Origin: Aquabacter sp040049275
Lineage (GTDB): Bacteria; Pseudomonadota; Alphaproteobacteria; Rhizobiales; Xanthobacteraceae
Direction: 5' to 3'
DNA length: 64,000 bases
Assembly (NCBI RefSeq): GCF_040049275.1
Contig: NZ_JBDZDT010000003.1
Coordinates: 310,001 to 374,000 of the forward strand
Positions 44,304 to 52,377 of the stretch are shown here, one piece after another. How positions within the stretch are numbered: the stretch's first letter is position 1; every line of letters starts with the position of its first letter. The position numbers and the translations under genes are program-made. The notes beneath the pieces are model-generated. The model saw only the letters and a program-made list of their open reading frames with translations. It was not told the origin of the DNA and searched no databases.

Positions 44304-44999
44304 TCACTCAGCCGCAACGGACAGCGGCGCCACAGGTTCCACCATGGGCAAACCAAGTTCGCCCATGCGGCGGTAAAGGGTCGAGCGGCCGATGCCGAGC
44401 CGGCGGGCCGCCTCGCTCATGCGGCCGCCATAAAGGGCAAGCGCGGCGTGGATCACGTCCTTTTCCAGCTGCGCCAAGGGCCGGGCATGGCCGCTGCGAT
44501 CGAGGAGGGACAGGCTCGAAGCCGGCTCCTCATCCCCGTGCTGGGCCTCGAAGAAATCGACCACCTTGATCTGCGAGCGCACGCAATCGTGAGCCGACCG
44601 GGAAGCGGCCGCGAGCGGCTCCCGCCGCGTCAGGGCACCGTGGGCCAGCGCATTGGCGATGGCGACCTTCAGGCGCAGGGCGCCAGCGGGCTTCACCACG
44701 AAATCCCGAGCGCCGGCCTTGAGCGCCGATTCGACCGCGTCGAGCCCGGCATGGGTCACCGCCGCCACCACCGGCACCTGGATGCCCCGCGCCTGCATGG
44801 CGCGCAGCACCCCCATGCCGTCGAGGCCCGGCAGCACCAGATCCAGCAGCACGGCGTCAAAGTCTTCGGTGAGAAGGCGCCGCAGCGCGGCATCGCCATC
44901 CTCCGCGAGCTCGCAGGAGTGGCCGAGGCAGCCGAGGGCGGAGAGAAGACGGCGCGCTTCCACGGCATCGTCTTCGACAACAAGGACACGCGCGTTCAT
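44304..44999 (-). CDS. Response regulator: receiver + Fis-type HTH, no AAA+ domain
   Basis: A 231-residue protein with an N-terminal receiver domain (residues 1-~120: VLVVEDD, phospho-acceptor Asp in LLDLVLPG, Lys in DFVVKPAG). A linker follows, then a C-terminal Fis/NtrC-type helix-turn-helix (MSEAARRLGIGRSTLYRRM, ~190-215). The central sigma-54 AAA+ ATPase of NtrC-type regulators is absent, so it cannot activate sigma-54 by itself; ActR/RegA-like regulators share this layout. The start at 44999 has GGAG five bases upstream. No sensor kinase gene is adjacent, so it is an orphan here. The switch position reads VTHAG. Confidence 0.87.
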   Translation of the reverse strand: MNARVLVVEDDAVEARRLLSALGCLGHSCELAEDGDAALRRLLTEDFDAVLLDLVLPGLDGMGVLRAMQARGIQVPVVAAVTHAGLDAVESALKAGARDFVVKPAGALRLKVAIANALAHGALTRREPLAAASRSAHDCVRSQIKVVDFFEAQHGDEEPASSLSLLDRSGHARPLAQLEKDVIHAALALYGGRMSEAARRLGIGRSTLYRRMGELGLPMVEPVAPLSVAAE

Positions 45000-45216
45000 G
45001 GGACTCCGCACACCGGCTGATTCTGCGAGCTTGGCCGGTGATGGTTAAGAGAAGTCTAAACACACAGGGTTGGTCGTCGCATTCGTCCTGCGCGATGCCC
45101 CCTCCCAGCCCTTTGCGCCTGTGGAGGAGGGCCGGAAAGACGCGCTGCTTCCCACGGGAACGATCGCGCTCTAGAAACGTCCTGACATGTCCTGGTCCCG
45201 TCCAGCCGGAGGTCTC

Positions 45217-47049
45217 ATGCCTTTTTCCATGACGTTCGCGGCCGAACTTTCCACCGCTCCTGCCAAGGCGGACGTCCTGCCCGAATGGAACCTCGCGGAC
45301 CTCTATCCCGCCATGGATTCCCCGGCACTCGCCGCCGATCTCGAAAAGGCGGATGCCGCCTGCAAGGCGTTCGAGGAGGCCTATAAGGGCAAGCTCGCCG
45401 ACATGCTGGCGACGCCTGAAGCCGGCGCAGCGCTCGGCGCGGCGGTGAAGCGCTATGAGGAGATCGACGACCTTCTCGGGCGCATCTCCTCCTATGGTAG
45501 CCTCGTCTATGCGGGCGACACCTCCGACCAGACGCGCGCCAAATTCTATGGCGACATCCAGGAGCGCCTGACCGACGCCTCCACCCACCTCCTGTTCTTC
45601 ACGCTGGAGCTGAACCGGCTGGACGATGCGGCGCTGGAAGCCGCCATGGCGGAGCCGGCGCTGGGCCATTACCGCCCGTTCCTGGAAGACCTGCGCAAGG
45701 ACAAGCCCTACCAGCTGGAAGACCGCATCGAGCAGCTGTTCCACGAGAAATCGAACCCCTCGCGCGGCGCCTGGGGCCGGCTGTTCGACGAGACCATGTC
45801 GAGCCTGCGCTTTTCGGTGAACGGGCAGGAGCTCGCCATCGAGCCCACGCTCAACCTGATGCAGGACACCAAGGAAGAGGTGCGCAAGGCCGCCGGCCAG
45901 GCGCTCGTGGAGGTGTTCTCCAAGAATCTGCGGCTCTTCACCCTCATCACCAACACGCTGGCCAAGGACAAGGAAATCTCCGACCGCTGGCGCGGCTTCG
46001 ACGATGTCGCCGCCTCCCGCCATCTGGCGAACCGGGTGGAGAAGGAAGTGGTGGACGCCATGACGGCCGCCATCCGCGCCTCCTTCCCGCGCCTGTCCCA
46101 TCGCTATTACACGTTGAAGGCGCACTGGTTCGGCAAGGACAAGCTGGAATTCTGGGACCGCAACGCGCCCCTGCCCAAGGTGGAGACACGCGACATCGGC
46201 TGGAGCGAGGCGCGCGACACGGTGCTCGGCGCCTATGGCGCCTTCTCACCCAAGATGGCGGACATCGCCCGCACCTTCTTCGACAAGAGCTGGATCGACG
46301 CGCCGGTGCGGCCGGGCAAGTCGCCCGGCGCCTTCGCGCACCCCACCGTGCCGTCCGTGCACCCCTATGTGCTGCTCAACTATCAGGGCAAGCCGCGGGA
46401 CGTGATGACGCTCGCCCATGAGCTGGGCCACGGGGTCCATCAGGTGCTCGCCGGCCGGCAGGGCGCGCTCATGGCGCCGACCCCGCTGACGCTGGCGGAG
46501 ACCGCCTCGGTGTTCGGCGAGATGCTCACCTTCCGCAAGCTGCTGAGCCATGCGGAGACGCCCCAAGCCCGCAAGATCATGCTCGCCCAGAAGGTGGAGG
46601 ACATGATCAACACGGTGGTGCGCCAGACCGCCTTCTATTCCTTCGAGCGTCTCGTCCACACCGAGCGCCGCAAGGGCGAACTGACCGCCGACCAGATCAA
46701 CGCGCTCTGGATGCAGGTGCAGAGCGAGAGCCTCGGACCGGGCATTCACCTTGGCGCGGGATACGAGACCTTCTGGACCTACATCCCGCACTTCATCCAC
46801 TCGCCTTTCTATGTCTACGCCTATTCCTTCGGCGACTGCCTCGTGAACTCGCTCTATGCGGTCTATGAGGGCGCCTCGGAGGGCTTTGCGGAGCGCTATC
46901 TGGAGATGCTGTCGGCGGGTGGCACCAAGCACCATGCGGAGCTTCTGGCCCCCTTCGGCCTCGACGCCCGCGAGCCCGCCTTCTGGCAGACCGGGCTCAA
47001 CCTGATCGACAGCATGATCACCGAGCTGGAGCAGATGGAGGGGGCGTGA
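45217..47049 (+). CDS. pepF: Oligoendopeptidase F family metallopeptidase (M3)
   Basis: Cytosolic M3 zinc peptidase of 610 residues that degrades short peptides. The N-terminal helical region covers ~1-200. The catalytic motif HELGHGVHQ is at about residue 400, with the third ligand Glu in LTLAETASVFGEML. The C-terminal signature LGAGYETFWTYIPHFIHSPFYVYAYSFG is typical of the PepF/M3B clade. The ATG at 45217 has GGAGG a few bases upstream; an ATG at 45187 is less likely. No signal peptide. It is divergent from the REC-Fis regulator. Confidence 0.93.
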   Translation: MPFSMTFAAELSTAPAKADVLPEWNLADLYPAMDSPALAADLEKADAACKAFEEAYKGKLADMLATPEAGAALGAAVKRYEEIDDLLGRISSYGSLVYAGDTSDQTRAKFYGDIQERLTDASTHLLFFTLELNRLDDAALEAAMAEPALGHYRPFLEDLRKDKPYQLEDRIEQLFHEKSNPSRGAWGRLFDETMSSLRFSVNGQELAIEPTLNLMQDTKEEVRKAAGQALVEVFSKNLRLFTLITNTLAKDKEISDRWRGFDDVAASRHLANRVEKEVVDAMTAAIRASFPRLSHRYYTLKAHWFGKDKLEFWDRNAPLPKVETRDIGWSEARDTVLGAYGAFSPKMADIARTFFDKSWIDAPVRPGKSPGAFAHPTVPSVHPYVLLNYQGKPRDVMTLAHELGHGVHQVLAGRQGALMAPTPLTLAETASVFGEMLTFRKLLSHAETPQARKIMLAQKVEDMINTVVRQTAFYSFERLVHTERRKGELTADQINALWMQVQSESLGPGIHLGAGYETFWTYIPHFIHSPFYVYAYSFGDCLVNSLYAVYEGASEGFAERYLEMLSAGGTKHHAELLAPFGLDAREPAFWQTGLNLIDSMITELEQMEGA

Positions 47050-47063
47050 GGTTTCCCCATGCC

Positions 47064-47191
47064 CCATTCCCTCTCCCGCTTGTGGGGGAGGGTTAGGGAG
47101 GGGGCCGGCCGAAGGCCGGAAGCGCTGGGAAATAGGAGAGGTCGCATCTGCCCCCTCCCCTGCCCTCCCCCGCAAGCGGGAGAGGGAGCTT
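47064..47191. repeat. Pair of CCCTCTCCCGC...GGGGGAGGG repeats between convergent genes
   Basis: One unit at about 47069-47104 (CCCTCTCCCGCTTGTGGGGGAGGG) and another at about 47151-47190 (CCCTGCCCTCCCCCGC then AAGCGGGAGAGGGAG), with GGCCGGCCGAAGGCCGG between. They fill the 3' space between pepF and the glycerate kinase gene. Confidence 0.7.
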
Positions 47192-47215
47192 GTTGCGCTT
47201 CGGGGAGATAGCCTC

Positions 47216-48460
47216 CTACCGCACCAAAATCGCCCGAAAATCGTTCACATTGGTCAGGGTCGGCCCGGTCTTCACCAGCCGGTCCACCCCTTCGAAGAAG
47301 CTGTAGCCGTCATTATCGGCGAGCATGTCCAGCGGCTTGAGGCCGGCCTTCGCCGCCGCCTCCAGAATGGTCGCGTCGAACCACGCCCCCGCATTGTCCT
47401 CGGTGCCGTCCACCCCGTCCGTGTCGCAGGCGATGGCGGAGATGCCGGCCTCGCCCTTCAGCGCGAGGGCGAGCGCCAGCAGGAATTCCACGTTCCGCCC
47501 GCCGCGCCCCTTGCCGCGCACCGTCACAGTCGTCTCACCGCCGGAGAGCAGCACCGCCGGCGCCTTCACCGGCACCCCGTGCGCCGCCGCCGAACGGGCG
47601 ATGCCGGCGAACACGGTCGCGGCTTCCCGCGCCTCGCCCTCGATGGCGTCACCAAGGATGAGCGGTGTGAGGCCCAGTTCGCGCGCCTTCGCCTCGGCCG
47701 CCTCAAGCGCCATGAGCGGGGTGGCGATCATGTGCACCTCCTGCCCCGGCAGGGGATCGCCGGAGACGGTGTTGGCGCGGATGACCTTTTCCATCTCCGG
47801 CGTCACCGCCACCTCATAGCGGCGCATGAGGGCAAGCACGGCTTCCGGGTCTGACGCCTCGGGAATGGTGGGGCCGGAGCCGATGGCGCCGGGATCGTCC
47901 CCCGGCACGTCGGAGATGAGATAGGTGACGCAGCGCGCGGGAGCGATGGCGGCGGCGAGGCGCCCGCCCTTGATGGCGGAGACCGCCTTGCGCACCTTGT
48001 TCATCACCCCGATGGGCGCACCGGACTTCAGCAGCGCCTTGTTGAGCGCCTGCTTGTCCTCCAGCGTCATGCCCTCCGCCGGCAGGGTCAGAAGCGCGGA
48101 GGCGCCCCCGGACATGAGGCAGATGACGAGATCGTCCGGCCCCGCCGAGCGGGCCAGTTCCAGGATACGCTGCGCAGCGCGGTAGCCCGCCGCGTCCGGC
48201 ACCGGATGGGCCGCCTCGACGATCTCGATGTGCTGCGTCTCGCAGCCATGGCCGTAGCGGGTGACGATGAGCCCCTCGCAGGGCCGGCCCCATTCTTCCT
48301 CGAAGGCGCGCGCCATGCGGGCGGAGGCCTTGCCGGCGCCGAGCACGATGGTGCGCCCCTTGGGCGGCTCGGGCAGGCGGCCCGCAAACTTGCCTTCCGG
48401 CAGAGCGGCGGCAAGGGCGGCCTCGAACAAAGCGAGGAGGATGTCTTTATCGGACGGCAT
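47216..48460 (-). CDS. Glycerate 2-kinase (DUF4147/MOFRL family)
   Basis: A 414-residue glycerate kinase of the GckA/TtuD family, phosphorylating D-glycerate to 2-phosphoglycerate in the serine, glyoxylate or tartrate pathways; older annotations call it hydroxypyruvate reductase. Two domains: DUF4147 (~5-240, with VLGAGKASARMARAFE, CLMSGGASALL, YLISDVPGDDPGAIGSGPT) and MOFRL (~290-410, with LSGGETTVTVRGKGRGGRN and ACDTDGVDGTEDNAGA). The start at 48460 has GGGAG upstream and gives MPSDKDILLALF; the frame to 48481 adds seven residues. It lies 45 bases after the end of a LysR gene on the same strand. Confidence 0.9.
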   Translation of the reverse strand: MPSDKDILLALFEAALAAALPEGKFAGRLPEPPKGRTIVLGAGKASARMARAFEEEWGRPCEGLIVTRYGHGCETQHIEIVEAAHPVPDAAGYRAAQRILELARSAGPDDLVICLMSGGASALLTLPAEGMTLEDKQALNKALLKSGAPIGVMNKVRKAVSAIKGGRLAAAIAPARCVTYLISDVPGDDPGAIGSGPTIPEASDPEAVLALMRRYEVAVTPEMEKVIRANTVSGDPLPGQEVHMIATPLMALEAAEAKARELGLTPLILGDAIEGEAREAATVFAGIARSAAAHGVPVKAPAVLLSGGETTVTVRGKGRGGRNVEFLLALALALKGEAGISAIACDTDGVDGTEDNAGAWFDATILEAAAKAGLKPLDMLADNDGYSFFEGVDRLVKTGPTLTNVNDFRAILVR

Positions 48461-48505
48461 GGCGGCTCCCTCAAGATACACGCCGGTCCCTGAGGGGCTC
48501 GGTTC

Positions 48506-49438
48506 TTATGACGCCCGCTCAGTAGCCGCCCTGCCCCCGCCGATCAATGGCCGAGACGCAGCCGCCGCCGCGCGCAGCCCCGCCGCCAGCGCCGCAGCAG
48601 CGGGGGAGAGCGGCCGTTCCGCGCGGGTGATGAGGCCGAAGGCCCTGGACACCTGCGGCCGGTCGAGGAGGCGGGTGACGAGGCCCTGGCGGGGGAACAT
48701 GGCGAAGGTCAGCTCGGGAAGCGCCGTCACCCCGAGCCCCGCCGCCACCAAAGCCACGGCGGAGGGGATCTGCTCCACCTCGAAGCGCGGCACCACCGCC
48801 ACGTCGGCGGCGGCGAGGCCGCCATCCACCAGCTTGCGCACCGAGGTGCTGCGGGCGAGCGCCACGAAGGCGTGGCCGGTGAGCGCGCTCCAGGGGATGG
48901 GTCCGCGCCCGGCGAGGGGATAGTCGCGCCGCATGAGGAGGTGGGCGCGGTCGGAGCCCAGAGGCTCATAGTCCAGCAGATCGCTGGCCGGGCGCATGGT
49001 GACGGCGAGGTCCGCAATGCCGTCCTCCACCATGGCCACCGCCCGCTCGTGCAGCACGTCGCAGACGGACAGTTCCGCATCGGGGAAGGATTGGCGCAGC
49101 GCGTCGGCCGCGCCCGGCAGGAGGGCGGACGCGATGGACGGCAGCAGCGCCACGGTCACCCGCGGCCGGCGCCCGCCCCGGGCGGCGATGTCGGCAAGGC
49201 CGTCGCGCACATCCCGCGCCACCTCCTCCGCAAGGCCGGCCAAAGCGCGGCCCTCCTTGGTGAGGGCGAGGCGGCGGGTGGTGCGGTCGAACAGGCGGAA
49301 GCCCAGTTCCGCCTCCATGCGCCGGATGCTCTCGGAGAGCGCGGGCTGGGAGATGCCGAGCTGCTTTGCGGCTTCCGTGAAGCTCAGGGCGCGGGCGGCG
49401 CCAGCGAAGACTTCCAATTGGCGGACGGTGATATTCAT
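48506..49438 (-). CDS. LysR-family transcriptional regulator
   Basis: LysR-type regulator, 310 residues. The HTH is in residues 1-65 (ITVRQLEVFAGAARALSFTEAA; ISQPALSESIRRMEAELGFRLF) and the inducer-binding domain from about 90 (RVTVALLPSIASALLPGA). It is divergent from the AtuA-type gene 105 bases away; that space is unusually AT-rich (TTATGAAATTATATATACAC) and should hold the shared operator and promoters. The likely targets are the AtuA, AtuA-related and Bug-receptor genes. The inducer is unknown. Confidence 0.9.
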   Translation of the reverse strand: MNITVRQLEVFAGAARALSFTEAAKQLGISQPALSESIRRMEAELGFRLFDRTTRRLALTKEGRALAGLAEEVARDVRDGLADIAARGGRRPRVTVALLPSIASALLPGAADALRQSFPDAELSVCDVLHERAVAMVEDGIADLAVTMRPASDLLDYEPLGSDRAHLLMRRDYPLAGRGPIPWSALTGHAFVALARSTSVRKLVDGGLAAADVAVVPRFEVEQIPSAVALVAAGLGVTALPELTFAMFPRQGLVTRLLDRPQVSRAFGLITRAERPLSPAAAALAAGLRAAAAASRPLIGGGRAATERAS

Positions 49439-49542
49439 CGCTCTACCTTATGAAATTATATATACACATTATTTGACGCGATGAATATCTTGCCTCAGCC
49501 TTCCCCGACGCCCGCAAAGATGGGCGATGTGGAGGAAGGCTT

Positions 49543-50978
49543 ATGGCGGACATGGTGCGCATCGGCTCCGGCGCGGGCTTTGCCGGCGATCGCACGGATG
49601 CGGCCATTCCCGTGACCGAGGCGCTGTCCAAGCTGGACGGCCCGCGCTTCCTCATTTTCGAGACCCTGGCAGAACGCACGCTGGCTTTGTGCCAGCTCGC
49701 CCGGCGCACGGACCCGGCCAAGGGCTACAGCCCGGCCATGGAAAAATTCCTGGCGCCGGTGCTCGCCACCTGCCTCGCCTCCGGCATCCGCATCATCGGC
49801 AATTTCGGCGCGGCCAATCCCGGAGCCGCCGCCGCCCGCATCGCCGCCATGGCCCGCGCGGCCGGGCATGAGGCGCGCATCGGCGTCGTCACCGGCTCGG
49901 ACCTCACCGGCAAATTGAGCGTCGAAGAATTCGCCGCCCGCGAGACCGGCGGCGCGCTGCTGCGCGGGCGCGCGGACATCACGTCTGCCGATGCCTATAT
50001 CGGCGCCTCCGCCATCGCCGAGGCGCTCGATCTCGGCGCAGACATCGTGGTCACCGGCCGCGTGGCCGACCCGGCGCTGGCCCTCGGGCCGCTCATGCAC
50101 GTGTTCGGCTGGGTGGAGGATGAATGGGACCTGCTGGCGGCCGGCACGCTGGTGGGGCACCTACTGGAATGCGGGAGCCAGGTGTCCGGGGGCTATTTCG
50201 CGGACCCCGGCATCAAGGACGTGCCGGGCCTCGACGAAGTGGGCTTTCCCATCGCGGAAGTCTCCCGCGACGGCACGTTCATTCTCTCCAAGCCCGAGGG
50301 CACGGGCGGGCGCATCGACCGTTTCACCGTGGCCGAGCAGATGCTCTACGAGATCCACGACCCCGCCGCCTATCTCACCCCCGATGTGGTGATGGACATC
50401 ACCGCGGCGCGCATCGAGGAGATCGGCGCAGACCGCGTGCGCGTCAGCGGCGCACGGGGAAAACCGCGGCCGGAGACGCTGAAGGCCACCGTCTGCTTCG
50501 AGGCGGGATATCTGGCGGAAGCGGAAATCTCCTATGCCGGCCCCAACGCCGACGCCCGCGCGCGCCTCGCAGCCGACGTGGTGCGCACCCGCATCGCCCG
50601 CCGCGCGCCGGGCCTGAAGCTGCGGGTGGATGCCATCGGGGTTTCGAGCGTGTTCAACGACACGGCGGGGGAGACGCTGGATGGGCTGCTCCCCTCCCCC
50701 GCGCACCATCCGCCCCCTCTCCCGCAAGCGGGAGAGGGAGCTTGGCGCCGGTTCCGGTGGACACCCCCCAAGACATCCGCCTGCGCTTCGCCGCCCAGTC
50801 CACCGACAAGGCCGCCCTCGACCTCCTGCTGGACGAAGTGGAAGGCCTCTATTGCGCCGGACCCGCCGGGGGCGCGGGCGTGCGGCGGCATATGACGGCG
50901 CGCCTCGCCAGCGCTTCCTGCCTCGTGGAACGGTCCCTCACCGCCCCGCGCGCCACGCTGTTCGGAGGCGCGGCATGA
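49543..50978 (+). pseudogene. AtuA-family acyclic terpene utilisation protein, frameshifted by a repeat
   Basis: The AtuA (PF07287) domain reads correctly from the ATG at 49543 (GGAGGAAGG upstream), MVRIGSGAGFAGDRTDAAIP, to about GETLDGLL at 50688. The frame then runs through the palindromic repeat CCCCTCTCCCGCAAGCGGGA (50712-50731) and into non-homologous residues, stopping at 50895. The missing AtuA C-terminus (DIRLRFAAQSTDKAALDLLL, CAGPAGGAGVRRHMTARL, SCLVERS) is intact in a different frame from about 50744 to 50978. The gene is therefore broken, or translated as two parts. AtuA proteins act with acyl-CoA carboxylases in terpenoid or branched acyl catabolism. The downstream gene overlaps the end by ATGA. 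Confidence 0.85.
50694..50740. repeat. CCCTCTCCCGC hairpin repeat inside the AtuA gene
   Basis: CCCCCTCTCCCGC and GCGGGAGAGGGAG, separated by AA (50711-50738), preceded by CTCCCCTCCCCCGCGCACC. It is the same family as the intergenic copies at 19617, 47151 and 63900. It is the only member found inside a coding region in this window. Confidence 0.85.
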
Positions 50979-51352
50979 CGAACCTCGTCCCCCTCCATCG
51001 CCTCGCCCATGCCCGCGCGGGCGACAAAGGCAACCGGCTCAACATCGCCCTCATCTGCCGCACGCCGGCGGCCTATGCCGCCATCGCCGTGCAGGTGACG
51101 CCGGAGCGGGTCGCCGCCCAGTTCGCGGCCCGCCGGCCCTCCAAGGTGGTGCGCTACGATCTGCCGAACCTCCACGCCTTCAACTTCGTGCTGGACGATG
51201 TGCTGGACGGCGGCGTCAACGCCTCGCTCGGCCTCGACGGCCACGGCAAGTCCCTCTCCTTCCACCTGCTGGAACTGGAGCTGGAGGCGACCGAAGACGT
51301 GCTCCAGGCGCTCAGCGATATCGCCCAAGAAACGACCGTCAAAACCACCTGA
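50975..51352 (+). CDS. AtuA-related small protein
   Basis: A 125-residue protein that regularly follows AtuA-family genes, either as a separate gene or as a fused C-terminal domain. Conserved segments are LHRLAHARAGDKGNRLNIALICR at the N-terminus and RYDLPNLHAFNFVLDDVLDGGVNASLGLDGHGKSLS. Its ATG overlaps the AtuA stop (ATGA), indicating translational coupling. It is intact although its partner is frameshifted. The biochemical role is unknown. Confidence 0.85.
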   Translation: MTNLVPLHRLAHARAGDKGNRLNIALICRTPAAYAAIAVQVTPERVAAQFAARRPSKVVRYDLPNLHAFNFVLDDVLDGGVNASLGLDGHGKSLSFHLLELELEATEDVLQALSDIAQETTVKTT

Positions 51353-51372
51353 AATCCCGGAGGAAACAGCCC

Positions 51373-52350
51373 ATGCATACGCCATTCACCCGAAGGTCCA
51401 CGCTCCTCGCCGGCCTTGCCTTGATGCTCGCCGGCGCGGCGCCCGCCGCAGCCCAGACCTATCCCACCAAGGCCATCAAATTCATCGTGCCCTTCACCGC
51501 CGGCAGCGCCACGGACACCCTCGCCCGCGTGCTCGGCCAGAACGTCTCCCAGCAGCTGGGCCAGCCCGTGGTGGTGGAGAATGTGCCGGGGGCAAACGGC
51601 CAGATCGCCGCCTCCCAGGTGGCCCGCGCGGCGCCGGATGGCTACACCATCCTCATCACCTCCAACTCCACCCACGCCTCCAACCAGGCGCTGGTGAAGA
51701 AGCTCTCTTACGACCACGTGAAGGATTTCGAGCCCATCTCCAAGCTCGGCTCCATCACGCTGGCGCTGGTGGTGAACCCCTCGGTGGCGGCCAACAGCAC
51801 GCAGGAGCTGATCGCCTATGCCAAGGCCAATCCCGGCAAGCTCTCCTTCGGCGCCGGTTCCACCTCCTCGCGCCTTGCGGTGGAGATGCTGAAATCCTCC
51901 GCCGGAGTGGACATTCTCTACGTGCCCTACAAGTCCAATCCCCAGGCAGTGAGCGATCTTCTCGGCGGGCAGATCCAGCTCATGTTCGCCGACATCTCCA
52001 CGACCCTTCCCTCCGCCCGCGCCGGCAAGCTGAAGGCGCTGGGCGTGTCGAGCGCCGAGCGCTCGCCGCTGGCGCCGGAGCTTCCCACCATGCGGGAGGC
52101 GGGCCTGAAGGGCTATGAGCTCACCGCCTGGTTCGCCGCCTTCGCCCCGGCCAAGACGCCGAAGGACGCGGTGGACATCCTCAACAAGGCGTTCGTCAAA
52201 GCCATGGGCGAGAAAAGCGTGCAGGACGCCCTCATCACCGCCGGCATCGAGCCGTCGTCCTCCACCCCCGCCGAGCTTGCCGCCTTCGTGGATGCGGAGA
52301 CGAAGAAGTGGGCCGAGATCGTGAAGGCCGCCGGCATCGAGCCGGAATGA
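51373..52350 (+). CDS. Tripartite tricarboxylate transporter substrate-binding protein (Bug family)
   Basis: Periplasmic solute receptor of the TctC/Bug family, 325 residues. The signal peptide ends AAPAAAQ (about residue 27). Family motifs are YPTKAIKFIVPFTAGSATDTLAR, VVENVPGANGQIAA, GYTILITSNSTHA and GAGSTSSRLAVEML. No TctA/TctB membrane genes are adjacent, as is common for orphan Bug receptors. Twenty bases after the AtuA-related gene and on the same strand, it is probably in the same operon and may bind a carboxylic-acid substrate or intermediate of that pathway; the ligand is unknown. Confidence 0.92.
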   Translation: MHTPFTRRSTLLAGLALMLAGAAPAAAQTYPTKAIKFIVPFTAGSATDTLARVLGQNVSQQLGQPVVVENVPGANGQIAASQVARAAPDGYTILITSNSTHASNQALVKKLSYDHVKDFEPISKLGSITLALVVNPSVAANSTQELIAYAKANPGKLSFGAGSTSSRLAVEMLKSSAGVDILYVPYKSNPQAVSDLLGGQIQLMFADISTTLPSARAGKLKALGVSSAERSPLAPELPTMREAGLKGYELTAWFAAFAPAKTPKDAVDILNKAFVKAMGEKSVQDALITAGIEPSSSTPAELAAFVDAETKKWAEIVKAAGIEPE

Positions 52351-52377
52351 GGGTCCACACCTCGGAGGAACGGCGCC

